From positions 1,178,001 through 1,242,000 of the forward strand of contig BTPP01000009.1 of assembly GCA_037102815.1 (NCBI GenBank): DNA of 64,000 nt, written 5' to 3'. Shown here piece after piece: positions 47,465-59,532 of the stretch. A program made the position numbers and the translations under genes. The first letter of the stretch is position 1; each line of letters starts with the position of its first letter. The notes below the pieces were generated by a model. That model did not search any database. It saw only the letters and a list, made by a program, of their open reading frames with translations, and was not told where the DNA came from. This DNA is from Neurospora intermedia. Lineage: Eukaryota > Ascomycota > Sordariomycetes > Sordariales > Sordariaceae.

Positions 47465-47553
47465 GGGGCCACCCGGGGATTGAACCCGGGACCTCTCGCA
47501 AGAATGCTCAGGATGAACCCTAAGCGAGAATCATACCACTAGACCAGCGGCCC
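47465..47553 (-). tRNA. tRNA-Pro (anticodon AGG) with 17-nt intron
   Basis: Read on the minus strand, the acceptor arm GGGCCGC pairs with GTGGCCC (one G-T pair). The D arm contains the A box TGGTCTAGTGGTATG. The anticodon stem CTCGC / GCGAG encloses the loop TTAGGG...T with anticodon AGG. The T arm CCGGG TTCAATC CCCGG is the B box. About 17 nt separate loop position 37 from 38, the standard site for tRNA introns removed by the tRNA splicing endonuclease. The mature tRNA is 72 nt plus CCA, which is added after transcription. It reads CCU and, by wobble inosine, CCC and CCA proline codons. Confidence 0.95.
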
Positions 47554-48926
47554 TGATTGGTTGTTGATAACTGCAGCAAAACTGGTACCTATGAAGACAA
47601 AACACAGCCCACAGCAGCTGGGTGAAGCTGGATACTGCAATACAAACGTGAGAAACCAACTCAATATGACCAATGTCAGCATCGTGAAAGGTCATTTTTG
47701 ATCATAAAATAATCTTCTCTCGTGTGGGCCTGAATGCTTTTCATGGCGCTTGCAGCATTCTCTAACGCTGATTTGGTTTCGACACGTACCGCAGTACACG
47801 CCCAAGAAAAAACCGGACATATCCACACCGCTTTACCATCGAATCATCGCTCTCCGCCCAACACACGACTCCTTCTCATTTCCCAAATCGGAGGCATCTC
47901 AACATCTGGTTGGTCAGCGTAACTGCTAGTCCGATCTGTGTAAGCGCCTTCATGCCTTTTGCAGTGGATCAAATCTGACAGCTCCTGCTCGATTTCGTCT
48001 GGAGGTTTTGGGATTTGACGGCAAACACATGTTTACGGATACAAGGGAGGCAGGTCGCCCTTATGAGCCCCATGAGCGCCTTCTGGTTTCTGGAACACTT
48101 CCAGCTCCGGTTTGAGTCCTAAAACAGCAAGTAAAAGCCTGTCATGTCTTCCAGTGAGATATCTTATTGGCTAACTGGGGCCGCTGATCTGGTGGTACGC
48201 TTTTTTCGAGGTTTGTTTGTTGAGGTCCATCTCGAGCACCGAGTTCTTCAGGCTTCACAAACTTTCACCCGAGATCTTCCATGATGTTCAGGCTTCTCAT
48301 GTAAAAGTCCTTCCAAGAGCATGGACGCGCTAAGGCCTGCTCAACAGGTCAATATGTACAGTATCAGAAACACCGGCTCAGCATTGATCGCGCTTGTTGG
48401 AAGCACTGTGGTCCCCGATACCGACCTAATGGTTTTCAGCCCCTGTCAAACTTTTAGCTCCCGAATCGTCGGGACTCGTGCTAACCCAAATTTGGGACGC
48501 CCGGCGGCAAAGTTGTCCACGTCAACGCGTGTCAATGGTGAGCACGGCAGCGAGGCATTCGAGCGAAGCGAAAACAGGGTAAGGGTAAGGCTGGTACTGG
48601 AGCTAGAGGATCCTATGACCGTTCGTGATGCCAGCGCCGCGCTTGTGAGACTTGTTGATGGGGCTGGAGAGACCGATAAAAAAGAAGAATGGCATATATA
48701 CTACCGCGAAACCTCATGATCATCATTCATGTTGTACTTGTCATTGTCGTCTCTCTCAACTTCTCTTATTCTTTCATTCGTTCTCTATCGGGCTGGTTTC
48801 CGACTGCTTTCACATCGTGCTGTTTCTGTTCCCATTTGCTTTCTAGGCGTAGCATACGCCCTTCCCGCATCGGCCCTCGCTTGCTATTCTCACCTATTTC
48901 TGCGGGTACAAGCCCAACCAGGAGCC
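47554..48926. other. Intergenic region between tRNA-Pro and repeat-protein gene
   Basis: A tRNA needs no upstream promoter of this size, so most of this is the upstream region of the plus-strand gene to the right. Short open frames (60-132 codons) have no motif. Confidence 0.5.
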
Positions 48927-49865
48927 ATGCGTCATCCACTCTCTCTCCGCTTCTTCGCCAACTTCACTATTACCATTCTCCTCGCCTGCAACATAGTCTC
49001 TGCCTTCCATGTTGAAGATCTCCTTTACACCTTGCGATCGCTGAGTAAGTCTTGAATGCCAAGCTCAAAATACCGGAAACTCTAAGCACTGACGACCCCG
49101 TCCCTCATCACAGAAGATGCGCCATCCGGTAGCGCGGTTCTCAATGCTCGCAGCTCGAACATCACCGCTCCTGCTTCCGCTCCGGCTTCCAATGGCACTG
49201 TTGGCTCCTCCCATCCTGACTCGACGGACAAAAAGGGAGGGCGACTTGGCCTAGGTGGTCTGTTGCATAACCTCTTCGGCCGCCATAATACGTCCACCGC
49301 CATCACTCTCAATATCCGGGCCTCAAATGGCACCGTAACCCCTGCTGGAGTTTCCAACGGCACTATCCTAGGCGGTGCCTCCCATCCAGACGCGGCAACC
49401 AAAGGAGACCACGGATCCCTTGGACTTGGCGATCTCCTTCACAAGATCTTCAATCACCACAACACGCCCACTATCCCTGGTCCTCTCGCTGGCCGTAGCT
49501 CGAATAGTACTGTCCTTCCCGCTGCTGTATCCAACGGCACTGTTTCCACCGGCTCTTCCCACCCGGATGCAGCAACAGATAAGGGACAGGGGCTCGGACT
49601 GGGTAGTCTTCTGAGCAAGATCTTTGGCCGTTATAAACCTGTGCCTGTGTCTGTCGAGCCTGAAGATGTTGACGAGGTTGACGGCGAGGTTGGTATGCTT
49701 ATGAGTCTCAACCGCCGTGCCAGAAAGGACGGGGAGAATAGGCTGAGCCGTGAGGAGAGGAGGAAGAATCGGGAGAAGAGGCGTGTGAGAAGGGCCATGT
49801 CTGCTGCAACTGAGTCTAAGAAGGAGGAGAGGCATGTTGATCGCTCCAGAGTGTTCCGCGGGTGA
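48927..49865 (+). CDS. Secreted protein with three 47-residue repeats, function unknown
   Basis: Exons are 48927-49044 and 49114-49865, with a 69-bp intron (donor GTAAGT, acceptor TCACAG, phase 1). The product is 289 residues. A signal peptide is likely at residues 1-26 (TITILLACNIVSA). Three repeats follow at about residues 52-98, 109-156 and 168-214. Each has two N-glycosylation sequons (SNGT/SNST type), a G-S/A-S-H-P-D block, a charged turn and an amphipathic LGLGxLLxxIF helix. An acidic stretch VEPEDVDEVDGEVG follows, then a very basic tail (about residues 238-280, REERRKNREKRRVRR) ending in VFRG. No known domain is recognised. The layout suggests an exported repeat protein; a cleaved precursor or a surface protein are both possible. 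Genes for the replication factor PSF3 and sod-2 lie downstream but give no hint of its job. Confidence 0.8.
49149..49637 (+). repeat. Three tandem coding repeats of about 47 residues
   Basis: Units at 49149-49289, 49320-49463 and 49497-49637 encode the same pattern: sequon, SNGT, SHPD, then LGLGxLLxxIF. They are diverged at the DNA level, so the duplication is not recent. Confidence 0.78.
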
Positions 49866-50431
49866 GGGTGGTGGCTAGTCGTCGGCCAAGCCAAGATGAG
49901 CTTCAGCTATGTCGTCAAATATTCCATAGACCGTGATGGATAGAATGGATGGTATACCGAAATAAAGGATCCAGTGTCGCTAGCCATTCATCCATCAACG
50001 AAGCCCATGCTAACAGAGAGCGCGGATCCTCATGTCCTCCTGGTATCTCGTGAGTCTTCCTCAGTACTAGGCCAGATGGTCTGCTGTGTCGCTGACAGCA
50101 CAACTCTGTGAAGATCAGCGATGCGTAGGATACTCGTCCAGCTATAGCAGCCCAAGTCCGCCATACTTCCATGGGAGGGCGACGCAACCAAACCCAAAGA
50201 CTCCTGTCTCCTCCGTGGTATCCCAATGCTCTCGAGCCGTGATGTTGACCGATCCACAGCTTCGTCGTCGTATATGAGCTTGGAAGGTCGCCGGTGACCT
50301 GTTGTTATACACTGCATCTAGCGCAGTCTGAGTGTTGTGGAGGATGTTTGAACCGAAGCGCTGGTTCGTTGCGAGGTAAACACCGATCAGGCGCCAGCGG
50401 TAGCAACAACGCTCCAACAGCACCACTCCAC
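49866..50431. other. Convergent 3' region between repeat-protein gene and psf3
   Basis: 566 bp hold two convergent 3' ends. Nothing else is supported. Confidence 0.55.
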
Positions 50432-51162
50432 TCACCTCTTCTTGACATTCTCCATCCACTCCTTGCTCGCCTTCGTGCCATCATGTGCACTCCTGAACAA
50501 CTTCCTCTCCCACTCATCCAACCCCCTCAAAAAGTCCTCGCCCGCACCTCCCACGCCTAAATTGCTGGCATTATCGTCCTTCGTCGCCTTCCCCTTGCCC
50601 TTTCCTCCGGCTCCTCCTCCATCTCGACCATGATACGAACTCCCGCCCCCACCCACCTTCCTAGCATGCAACGCAATCTCCGCTGCCCTCGAGACAAACG
50701 TTTTCCTTAACACCGCGCTCAATTCCGGCTCCTCCGACAACTCCATCATGTGCGTGGCGAGGGCGTAGAAGTGGGCGCTCTGATCGCGCAGCGGTACGGA
50801 GCGCGGGTCAGCTTTCAAAGCTTGAACGACGTCGTTACCTAGAGCTGGGGGCAGATCGAAGGTGATGAAGGATTTGCTGGACTGTGATGGGTCATCCATG
50901 TCGACGGCGCCCGTGTTAGCAATGGCGAGCATTTCCGCCAGCCAGATGGGGAGAGCGACGCGGGAGCCGGACTTGAGGGTGTGCCCCGGTTGGTTGTCGA
51001 GATAGCCGAGATCGGGGACGTCGATTTGAAAGGTACAGGGAATTTTCTGGAAGGATTTTCGGGTTAGTTGGTGATTTGGCGATGGGTGGTGATATGGTGG
51101 GAGAGGGAGATGGAGGGTACCTCTGCGTCGGTCAGGATCGCATCGATGTCGTAATATGACAT
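50432..51162 (-). CDS. psf3: GINS complex subunit PSF3
   Basis: Exon 1 is 51121-51162 (14 codons) and exon 2 is 50432-51046, with a 74-bp intron (donor GTACCC, acceptor TTCCAG, phase 0). The product is 218 residues. The start MSYYDIDAILTDAE-KIPCTF is the highly characteristic PSF3 N-terminus, followed by VPDLGYLDNQPGH and SRVALPIWLAEMLA. The GINS helical core continues to about residue 150. A Gly/Lys-rich linker (GGAGGKGKGKATKDD) precedes the C-terminal helix LRGLDEWERKLFRSAHDG. GINS (SLD5, PSF1-3) joins MCM2-7 and CDC45 in the replicative helicase in the nucleus. The last codons read AAGAGGTGAGTGG, so a GTGAGT donor overlaps the stop. An alternative 3' exon is possible, but no good continuation was found. 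The gene diverges from sod-2. Confidence 0.94.
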
Positions 51163-51684
51163 GGTGAGAATTTTAGTAGCTTCAATTGGACCGGCCTGGC
51201 GTTTGAAGATCAGTTGGACAGTGTTGAGTTGGTCAATTGACCCAAACCCAGTTATCGTCAGGACTTCGAGATCAATTCAGGTTCTGGGGAGACGCGCTGT
51301 GGAAGTGGGAGACGCGACGGAGAAAGAGCGCCGCCATGCCAAGAGATCGTAATTGAAGCTGTGGCTTATACCTCACTCAGAGAAGGCTCCTTGTTACCTT
51401 TCCAGCCACACCGAGCCATAGAGGTACCCACCTCTCCCCCTCGGCGGGGTGGGGCTATGACGGAATTAGTTGGAACGGTTTCCATGGAGCTTCCATCATC
51501 ATCCGAGCTTATTAGATAAGTAGGTAAATAGAAAGAGACATTTCCGATAGTCGCAATCAGTTATCCAAATCAATTCCCCCAAGGTAGCCGCTGTCCCATA
51601 GATCACCTAATTGTCCTTCTCTCGTACCTCAAGACCTAACCACTTCACCTAATTACTAGTCTTTCTCACAAACAAGCCGTCACA
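51163..51684. promoter_or_regulatory. Shared divergent promoter of psf3 and sod-2
   Basis: 522 bp separate the two start codons. Two ACGCG cores (51292-51296 and 51312-51316) lie 130-155 bp upstream of the psf3 start. They resemble the sites of MBF-type G1/S regulators. The side near sod-2 is CT-rich, typical of fungal leaders. Confidence 0.55.
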
Positions 51685-52505
51685 ATGTCCACCTCTCTCT
51701 TCCGCGCTACTCCGGTCGCCCGCAGCGCTCTGCGCGCCGCCAGTGCCGTCAAGCCCGCCGCTACCTTTGTCCGCGGCAAGGCCACTCTTCCCGACCTTCA
51801 GTGTAAGTCTTCCCCCCAAGAATCGCTCGCTGTGCAATCCCCCTCCTTAGTTCACTCCATTCTCCCTCCGATTCCACAAGGAACCCCGATGGCTCTCACA
51901 GAAACCCCCCCAACTAACTCCCTCCCCTTCCCCTAGACGACTACGGCGCCCTCGAGCCCTACATCTCCTCCAAGATCATGGAGCTCCACCACTCCAAGCA
52001 CCATCAGACCTACGTCAACGGCCTCAACTCGGCCCTGACCACCATCGCCGAGGCCGAGTCCAAGGGTGACTTCACCAAGGCCGCCTCGGTCGCCCCTCTC
52101 CTCAACTTCCACGGTGGCGGCCACCTCAACCACACCTTGTTCTGGGAGAACCTGGCCCCCGCCTCGCGCGAGGGTGGCGGTTCGCCCGACGGCGCTCTCG
52201 GCAAGGCCATCACGACTGAGTTTGGTTCTTTCGAGAGCTTCGTCAAGCAGATGAATGCTGCGCTGGCCGGCATCCAGGGCTCGGGTTGGGCGTGGTTGGC
52301 CAAGGATAAGGCTGCGAACGGCAAGCTCGCGCTGATTACCCGTGCTAACCAGGACCCTGTTACTGGTAACTATGTGCCCCTGTTGGGCATTGACGCGTGG
52401 GAGCATGCGTACTACTTGCAGTATGAGAACAGGAAGGCGGAGTACTTTGAGGCGATCTGGAACGTGATCAACTGGAAGACTGTTGCCAAGAGGTTTGAGG
52501 CTTAA
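51685..52505 (+). CDS. sod-2: Mitochondrial manganese superoxide dismutase
   Basis: Exons are 51685-51802 and 51937-52505, with a 134-bp intron (donor GTAAGT, acceptor CCCTAG, phase 1). The product is 228 residues. The N-terminus (about 1-32, MSTSLFRATPVARSALRAAS) is rich in Arg, Ser and Ala without acids, a mitochondrial targeting peptide. The mature part starts KATLPDLQYDYGALEPYIS. The metal ligands are seen in MELHHSKHHQTY (first His), GGGHLNHTLFW (second His) and DAWEHAYYLQY (Asp and third His). Gly/Gln residues in IQGSGWAWL fit the manganese class. It converts superoxide to hydrogen peroxide in the mitochondrial matrix. The gene ends with VAKRFEA. Confidence 0.96.
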
Positions 52506-55500
52506 GTTGTATATACCTTGGGGGGGAGTAGCAGAGGCGTTGTAACTGATGTGTTGCTGCTATACAGATGCTTGTGATTATGTGGTGGCTCTCCTGCGTG
52601 TGATATTATTTGCGGTTACGAGGGGTCATGAAGTGTCGTGTTAACGGTGCAGGAAGGAATTCGACGTTGACGTTAGAGCGAGTAGCACGTTCGTGTCCAA
52701 TCATGGGTTCACATCGACGCTGCATGGAGCTCTTGAAGGAGAGACCGAATCTGGACATTTGGGTTTTACTACGAGAGATTCGCTTCTAGCGCAAGGGGTA
52801 CCCTGCTATACTTGATCTTTAGTCAGGAACCACTGGTGGCATCGCGGATTCCCATTGAACCCTGTGTGTTGTTTATACGACGAGACAGGCCAACCTTGAC
52901 GAATGGTCCATGGCTAGGTGGCTAGGATGATGACATAGACTCCCCTTTCCTGGATTTTGAGTGACCTAAGTGGCCTGAGAACTGAATTGAGATACATAGT
53001 GACCACATTTCATGTCATTTTCATGATCCAGGTTTGTAACACTCTGCGTAAGTCAGTGAACGTTCACCTCGATCATGATCCAGGATAGCAAATTTGAATA
53101 TGATGGGCGTAGACTTTTCAATGGCGATAGCGAGTCGTTTTGAGAAAAATACTAGCTCCGATAGGGCGTTTCGTCAAGTCTCCGACACAAGTTGACGATC
53201 TAGTACCGCGTACAATCCATGTCCAGGGAAGACAACGAATGAGCGACGGGAGAAGATAACCGCAGCCTAGGTTGGAGATCGTAATATGGCTCACTTCCAT
53301 GTAGACATTCATATATATACCTGCAAGAATTTCCACACGACGAGATGCGCATCGGCGTGAGTTCGATAGCCGCTGTCGTCAACGACTAACTGTACGGGAC
53401 AAAGCCACCCGCTGTCTCTGTCTCCGGCAATATGTTGCTCGACCAAGATCATGTGCGAACCGCTAGATTAAGGCCTCTCCGCTAGACTGATTCCAGGGTG
53501 TTGCCGAGAAGCCAGTTTGCACCTTGAACAAAGACAGCCTTCACGAACTCTGGGGTAGAGTCCATGTTGCATACAGTGGAACCGCTCTACCCAGTCAATC
53601 TTTCTGGCCGTCTGTGTCGGATGACTGGTAGGATGCTGTGTACTTTTTTTTTTTTTTTTTTTTTTTCCTTCCCTTCTTATGCAAAAATAATAAGAAACCC
53701 TTCTGAGGATGATGAATTTGCTCGATGCAGAGGTTCTATAGGAGAGTGCTTCTTTGGGTGCTTCAGTAATTCTAGGGGCTCCTACAGGCCGGGGAGAGGG
53801 CCACGGAATTTTGGATGTGCTCAGAAGTTATGGATGGAAATATGGTGTAGATGAGCTCGGTTGGTGCCCGATTCGCTGTAAGTTGGTTATAGGGGTTCGT
53901 TCACAAATCAGTGAAGAATATGGAAACTCGGGAATTGGTCATATGTTATCATTTATTGAGGACTTCTTCCCAGGACATGCAGAGTCTTTTGGCCTCTCAA
54001 ATTTCTTACACTGGGGAGGCGCAGACGAGAGCCTTGAGAAAAGGCTTTTGAGTAGCAACACAGAGATATTGCGATGACGAGAAGTAAAAGAATGATTTCG
54101 TAATGTATGAGCTTGGTTGAATTAGAATGAAGGAGGCTAAGAGAGAGTGTCCAAAGAGAGGCGAATGAAATACACGATTGTGATGGGTGACGACGGCCAC
54201 CGGAAGGGATTACTCTTGAGGTGAATCACCATGAAGTCTCTAGAATGAAAATATGGGGGGCTTCTCTTGGCTACGGGTGAAATAAGAAAAGGAGTGAAAG
54301 CAAATTGGGAGCCATCTGAGAGTTGATTTTGCTGAATGGGACCGAAGTGTACAACATTACGAACGTGTCCCTGGATGATGCTCAGGCTTGTGATGGCCTT
54401 TCACCCGCAAGACGGGTTCACAAAGAACAGGGATGCCGGTTCCCAAATTTGAGGGACAAAATCGCTCGTCGTCTGTACCTGTCTTTGCGGCTGTGGGGGG
54501 CACCGAGGTGAGGTTATCGCTGTCGGTCGGACGATGAAGCATCAGTCCACAGGACTCGTGACCAACTGCTGGGAATTGTCCAGACGAGTGAAGAAGAAAT
54601 TGGGCACTCGTCCAGCATCTTCTACATCTCGCTTAACTTTTGCGTCTTGCAGCTTTTTGAGACATGGCTCGATCCAATGGGATGTTACAACGGAAGGAAT
54701 CGGCCTTTTTTTCCTCGTCCTCGGAGAGCGCCCCTGCCCAAGTCACCTAACCCGATGCCGGCCGGGCGCCGTTAGAACCCGTTCGTCGTCGCCGTTGAAA
54801 TGACGCAAATGTCTGACCCACAATGACTTGGCCCGCTGGAAAGCGCTGAAGACTGCCCCGGCACGCCTGTCTCTTCTAGCGGCTTGGCAAAGTCGTGATG
54901 TCCCCCCGCTTTCACCCCGCACTGAGGCTTCAACCCCACTATTAGGGCCTAGCTCATAGCGGATGAGACCCGAAGACGACGACCCCAACGGCCAGATGGT
55001 GGGACTAGGTTGTGGTGGAAACTGTGTTTACCTTTACCTACCAGGTACCTAGCATCAATTGAACTCGCAATGTTCGTATTCTCGCCTGAAGGGCCCGGGC
55101 TGGATGGGATCCATATCTGGAAGTTGAGCTTAAAAGATACCCAACTCGATCGCTCAGCACCTTCCACTTACTAGTCCTCAGCAGATTCATCGTATGACGC
55201 CATTCCAACTTGTATCTTTTTTGGTTCATCTCCCGAAGAGCTACGAGTACCCCGGAAGCGATGGTACGACCATGTCCCCGTTCCCAGTTCCGAGTTCCCC
55301 GTAGGCATGATCTGCACACAACAACGGGGCACTAAGGAAGCTCCAGCTTGTCTGTAGCACTACATCGTTACAACGGGTGAAGTGGGTATCAAGTACATCA
55401 TCATCATGAAGAGGCGACCAGCTTCCGAGGCCAAAGGATTGGAGAATCTAACCATAGAGGATAGAATACGAGATGCGCCACCCAGTTTCAACTCAGGACA

Positions 55501-56752
55501 ACCACACCCCCCTACTCAGCCTCACCGACCGCCCCAATATACCCGGGATCCTAGGTAGACACAGTTTAGAGCTTGACAGCCAGGTGACTTTGTCTGAACC
55601 AATAACATTTTATCCGAAACATTGCAAGTGCACTGGCTCTCCTTGATCACCTCAGCCATCACCCGTTTCCCGGCGTCCAACAGCTTTGCCCCCGCGAGAC
55701 ATGCCTGGTCTACTAAGAACCGATCCCGGATGCTGCGGGTGGCCCGCAAGGAAAACAACGGCTATCACGTTGTGATGCGGTTATTGCTTTCCTTCGTTCA
55801 CCGACCTTTGTGCCCATTAAACATCTCATGCAGAGAGCAATTTGTACCGGGACAGCTCTCCTTGGATTACATGCCGTACAACACCGCCCCTCACAGCTTC
55901 CAGATATCTTCTCCCAGTGGGGTGGGATGGCGTCGAGATCAGCTGCCACCACGTCTGGGGAAATACCAAGTAGAGTGTTACAAACAAGCATCGACCCTGA
56001 ATTTCAAAGCGTAACCCCGTTGTACCCCGACAAAGAGCCACAGACTTCAGTTGGAAGCAAGCGAGGGGATCGGCAGCCGTCCAGGCAATTTCAGATTGCA
56101 ACATTGGCAGTCATCACAGGTGGCACTTTCCCTCGGACACGGGAGGTCAACTTTTGCGAGGTAGTAACTCTCCGAAATCACACTTACACTTGTGTGGCCG
56201 GTGTCATTGAATAACGTAGGAAACTGAAACTGTCACACCTGTAAGCCAGTATGGTAATAGCGGAACACATCGGACCCCAACCTCGAGGCGAATGGGAAAG
56301 AGGAATTTGGTAAGACATCGAAGGAGTTGAAGGAGGAGACAACAGAAAGACCCGACAGCCTCATATGCCCGTGCCCGTACCGCCGTCACGGGGATCTAGA
56401 GGTACCTAGAGGTCCAAACTGAAAAGAGAGAACCCCGCCTTGATCATTGAACGACAGTCGGAAACTGACAAGGATCAACCAGACAATGCAGATGGCCAGA
56501 CGGGAAAGAAGGAGGGGATCCCGGGGGTTTAGCCAAACAAGAGCGACAAAGGTGGTGGATGGCAACCCATACAATGCACTACCCGCACGTGTTGCGTCAC
56601 CACCTCACCTCCCACCTTCCGTGTTCCAGGTCGTGCCCGCCAAGAGACTTCCCAATACTTAATCAAAAAGTGGAAGTAACACTGCAGAACCTGCACACCA
56701 CCCACCCAAGGTCGCTACTTGCCGTATAACGTGAAGCCATCAATTGGATGCA
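52506..56752. other. Gene-poor stretch, 4.2 kb
   Basis: The longest region without a supported gene. It includes a T23 homopolymer at 53644-53666. Open frames up to 134 codons overlap on both strands and none has a motif. One frame (53754-54077) has a fairly protein-like composition but no family match. The ccg-9 promoter must lie in its right end. No tRNA, rRNA or terminal repeats were found. Confidence 0.5.
53644..53666 (+). repeat. T23 homopolymer
   Basis: A run of 23 T followed by CCTTCCCTTC. It might mark the poly(A) end of an old retroposed sequence on the minus strand, but no coding remnant or target duplication could be shown. Confidence 0.7.
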
Positions 56753-59532
56753 ATGGTTGATAGGGAACCCAAGCAGGTCGAGACCGACGAGTCCGCCAGC
56801 GCCGGCATCGCCTTCAAAAACCCATTCGCGGACACCACCCCACACCATCCGACCTCGAATGACAACGACTCGTCCCGCTCCGACACAAAAAGCCCTACAA
56901 GTCCCTTGAATGATACTTCTGGGCCCTACAGCTCGCGTCGGATTACCCCTTCACTTGGCGTCCAGCAGCTTCTCAGTAATCTTCAGCCCAGAGATCCATT
57001 GGCCGACCAGACGCCTGCCCCCACCAGCGACACTGTTGCGTATAATTCCAGACCTTCCCTTCCGCATCAGCTCCAGAAGCAACAACACCTCGACCACCTC
57101 CAGGCCAACACCGGCCACTACACGTCTCCTAGCGGCGACAATACCCAGACCTACGATACCCGGTCGGCTGCCCCCCATCACCGCAGCATCAAGCCCATCG
57201 CAACCGCAGTCATGGCGTTTGAAAAGGCCCGCAAGTTCTCCACGGGCACTTCGGTGCACCGTAAGCGCCAGATGAGCACTCTGGTGGAGAAGGAGGGTCA
57301 CTTTGGTCCTGCTCTAACTGTGAGTACCTTGCCCGCCACGGCTTGCTTGACTGCGTCGACGTTTCATGCTAACATCGGAGGTCCCATAGACGCTCTATCT
57401 TGGTATCTCTGCCGTCTTTGCTGATGACCATACGGCCGTTGTGGCCCTGGCCATTCATGACACAGTCTACCTGGTTGACTTCTCAGTCAAACACATTGAG
57501 CTCGATGACGCCCTGAAAATGGGCGAAGACCTCATCGCAGAATATGTCATTTCCGAAGTGCAAAAGTATGAGCACGAGAACTTTTCCAAGTTTGTCGGTG
57601 CTGGTCTCCCCACGACACTCAAGTACATGAGCCCAACTCTCTGTTCGCGGCTCTGGCTCGAGGTGGATATTGTGCCCATCGTTATGCGCCCAGATGATGA
57701 GCACAAGGAAGCGACCTTCTGGGATGTCAAGCGAGTCGACGAACAAGCCGATTCCATGGCCCGAAAGTGCATCATGTAAGGGCCCCCCTTCTCCTGTCAG
57801 TTACACCCTGAAGAGCATACTGACAGCCCTTGCTAGGCACTTTGGCCCTTCCCTCGTTCCCCTCCTCCAAGTCGGATTCCGAGGCATTGTCCAAACCGAT
57901 GCTGGATTCCGTGCCCACCTTACCACGGTCCAGAACCACAAAGACACATGCGGTCCGGCAACGTGGGAAACCACTCTGACATTTGCCAAGAAGCTTCGTG
58001 CCAACAAGCTTAAGATGGCCTTTTTCAGCTCAACACCCCAAGGCGGTGGTGTTGCACTTATGCGGCACGCTCTTGTACGCTTTGCTCGTCTTTTGGGTGT
58101 CGACCTCACCTGGTACGGTAAGTAAAGCAGTTTGTTATCCGGAACCCTAGACGGTCAACTAACACTTCCAGTGCCAAAACCACGACCCGGTGTCTTCCGC
58201 ATCACCAAAAACATCCACAACATCCTGCAGGGTGTCAGCCATCCCGATCAGCGCGTATCTGCCGAAGAGAAGCAAGCCATCATTGATTGGATTAACGAGA
58301 ATGCCAGTCGATACTGGTTCTCCGAGGGCGGACCTTTGCGTGCACCCGAGGAAGGCGGTGCTGACATTGTCGTGATTGATGACCCTCAGATGCCCGGCTT
58401 GATCCCCCTGATCAAAAAGTATACCCCTAACCGCCCCGTTCTCTACCGCTCGCACATCCAGATTCGCAGCGACCTCGTCGCCAAGGCGGGTTCGCCTCAA
58501 GCCGACATCTGGGATTTCCTGTGGGGCAACATCCAGGGCGCCGACATGTTTATCAGCCACCCTATTCCCAGTTTCGTCCCTCACAACGTCCCGCGCGAGA
58601 AGGTCGTCTACTTGCCAGCCACCACCGACTGGCTTGACGGCTTAAACAAGCACCTCAACCACTGGGACTCGGGTTATTACGGTAATCTGTACAACAACGC
58701 CTGCCACTCGCAGCGCATGACGGAGCTCAACTGGCCCGCCCGCAAATACATCATCCAGGTGGCCCGCTTCGACCCATCCAAGGGCATCCCCACCGTTATC
58801 GACTCATATGCGGAGTTCCGTCGCCGCTGCGACAAAGCCGGCATCACTGACGTGCCGCAGCTCGTTGTGTGCGGCAATGGTTCTGTCGATGACCCCGACG
58901 CCTCCCTCATCTACGATCAGACCATGGCCCAGCTTGAAACATATTACCCCGACCTGATTCGGGACGTCAGCGTCATGCGTCTGGAGCCCAACGACCAGGT
59001 CATCAACACCTTGCTCTCCAATGCCCACGTCGCGTTGCAGCTTTCCACCCGCGAAGGCTTCGAAGTCAAGGTTTCCGAGGCCTTGCACGCCGGCAGACCC
59101 GTCATCGTCACCAACGTTGGCGGTATCCCGCTACAGGTCAAGGACAAGGTCAATGGTTTCCTTGTCGCCCCTGGTGATTGGCGTGCCGTGGCCGGTCATC
59201 TGATGGAGCTGTTCACCGATGATGAGCTCTGGAAGAGAATGCACCATGCGGCACGGACGGGCGTGTCTGATGAAGTCGGCACTGTCGGTAACGCGCTTGC
59301 CTGGTTCTACTTGGCTGCCAAGTGGACCGAAGTCGGCGTAGAGACGAGTGGCAAGGGTGGATTGAAGGGCAATGAGCAGTGGGTGAACGACATGGCGAGG
59401 GCGGAGGCCGGATACTTGTACACCCAAGAGGAAAACCGGTTGCCGAGACACTTTACGCAGAGGAAGCCGGAGCCCGAGTCGGAGTCTAAGGACTTGCCAA
59501 TTCATGAGAAGAAGGCAGAAGTTACTGCATGA
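56753..59532 (+). CDS. ccg-9: Clock-controlled trehalose synthase / retaining trehalose phosphorylase (CCG-9 type)
   Basis: Exons are 56753-57319, 57390-57775, 57837-58117 and 58172-59532. Donors are GTGAGT, GTAAGG and GTAAGT; acceptors are CATAG, GCTAG and TCCAG. The product is 864 residues. The first 150 residues are disordered (Ser, Pro, His, Gln). A first Rossmann-like half runs to about residue 500 (KLRANKLKMAFFSSTPQGGG, then MRHALVRFARLLGVDLTWY). The GT4 nucleotide-sugar half has KYIIQVARFDPSKGIPTVID and STREGFEVKVSEALHAGRP with the conserved acidic residues, then VTNVGGIPLQVKD. The family (Grifola trehalose synthase, Pleurotus trehalose phosphorylase) makes or splits trehalose using glucose 1-phosphate in the cytosol. 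In Neurospora the equivalent gene is circadian-controlled and named ccg-9; that name comes from recollection of sequence and enzyme class. ATG 56753 is the first in frame. Confidence 0.92.

Noticed and set aside
52506-56752. CRISPR array, rRNA, long terminal repeats or a giant element in the gene-poor stretch
   Set aside because: No regularly spaced repeats, no rRNA-like sequence and no matching terminal repeats were found by eye; CRISPR is not expected in a fungus.
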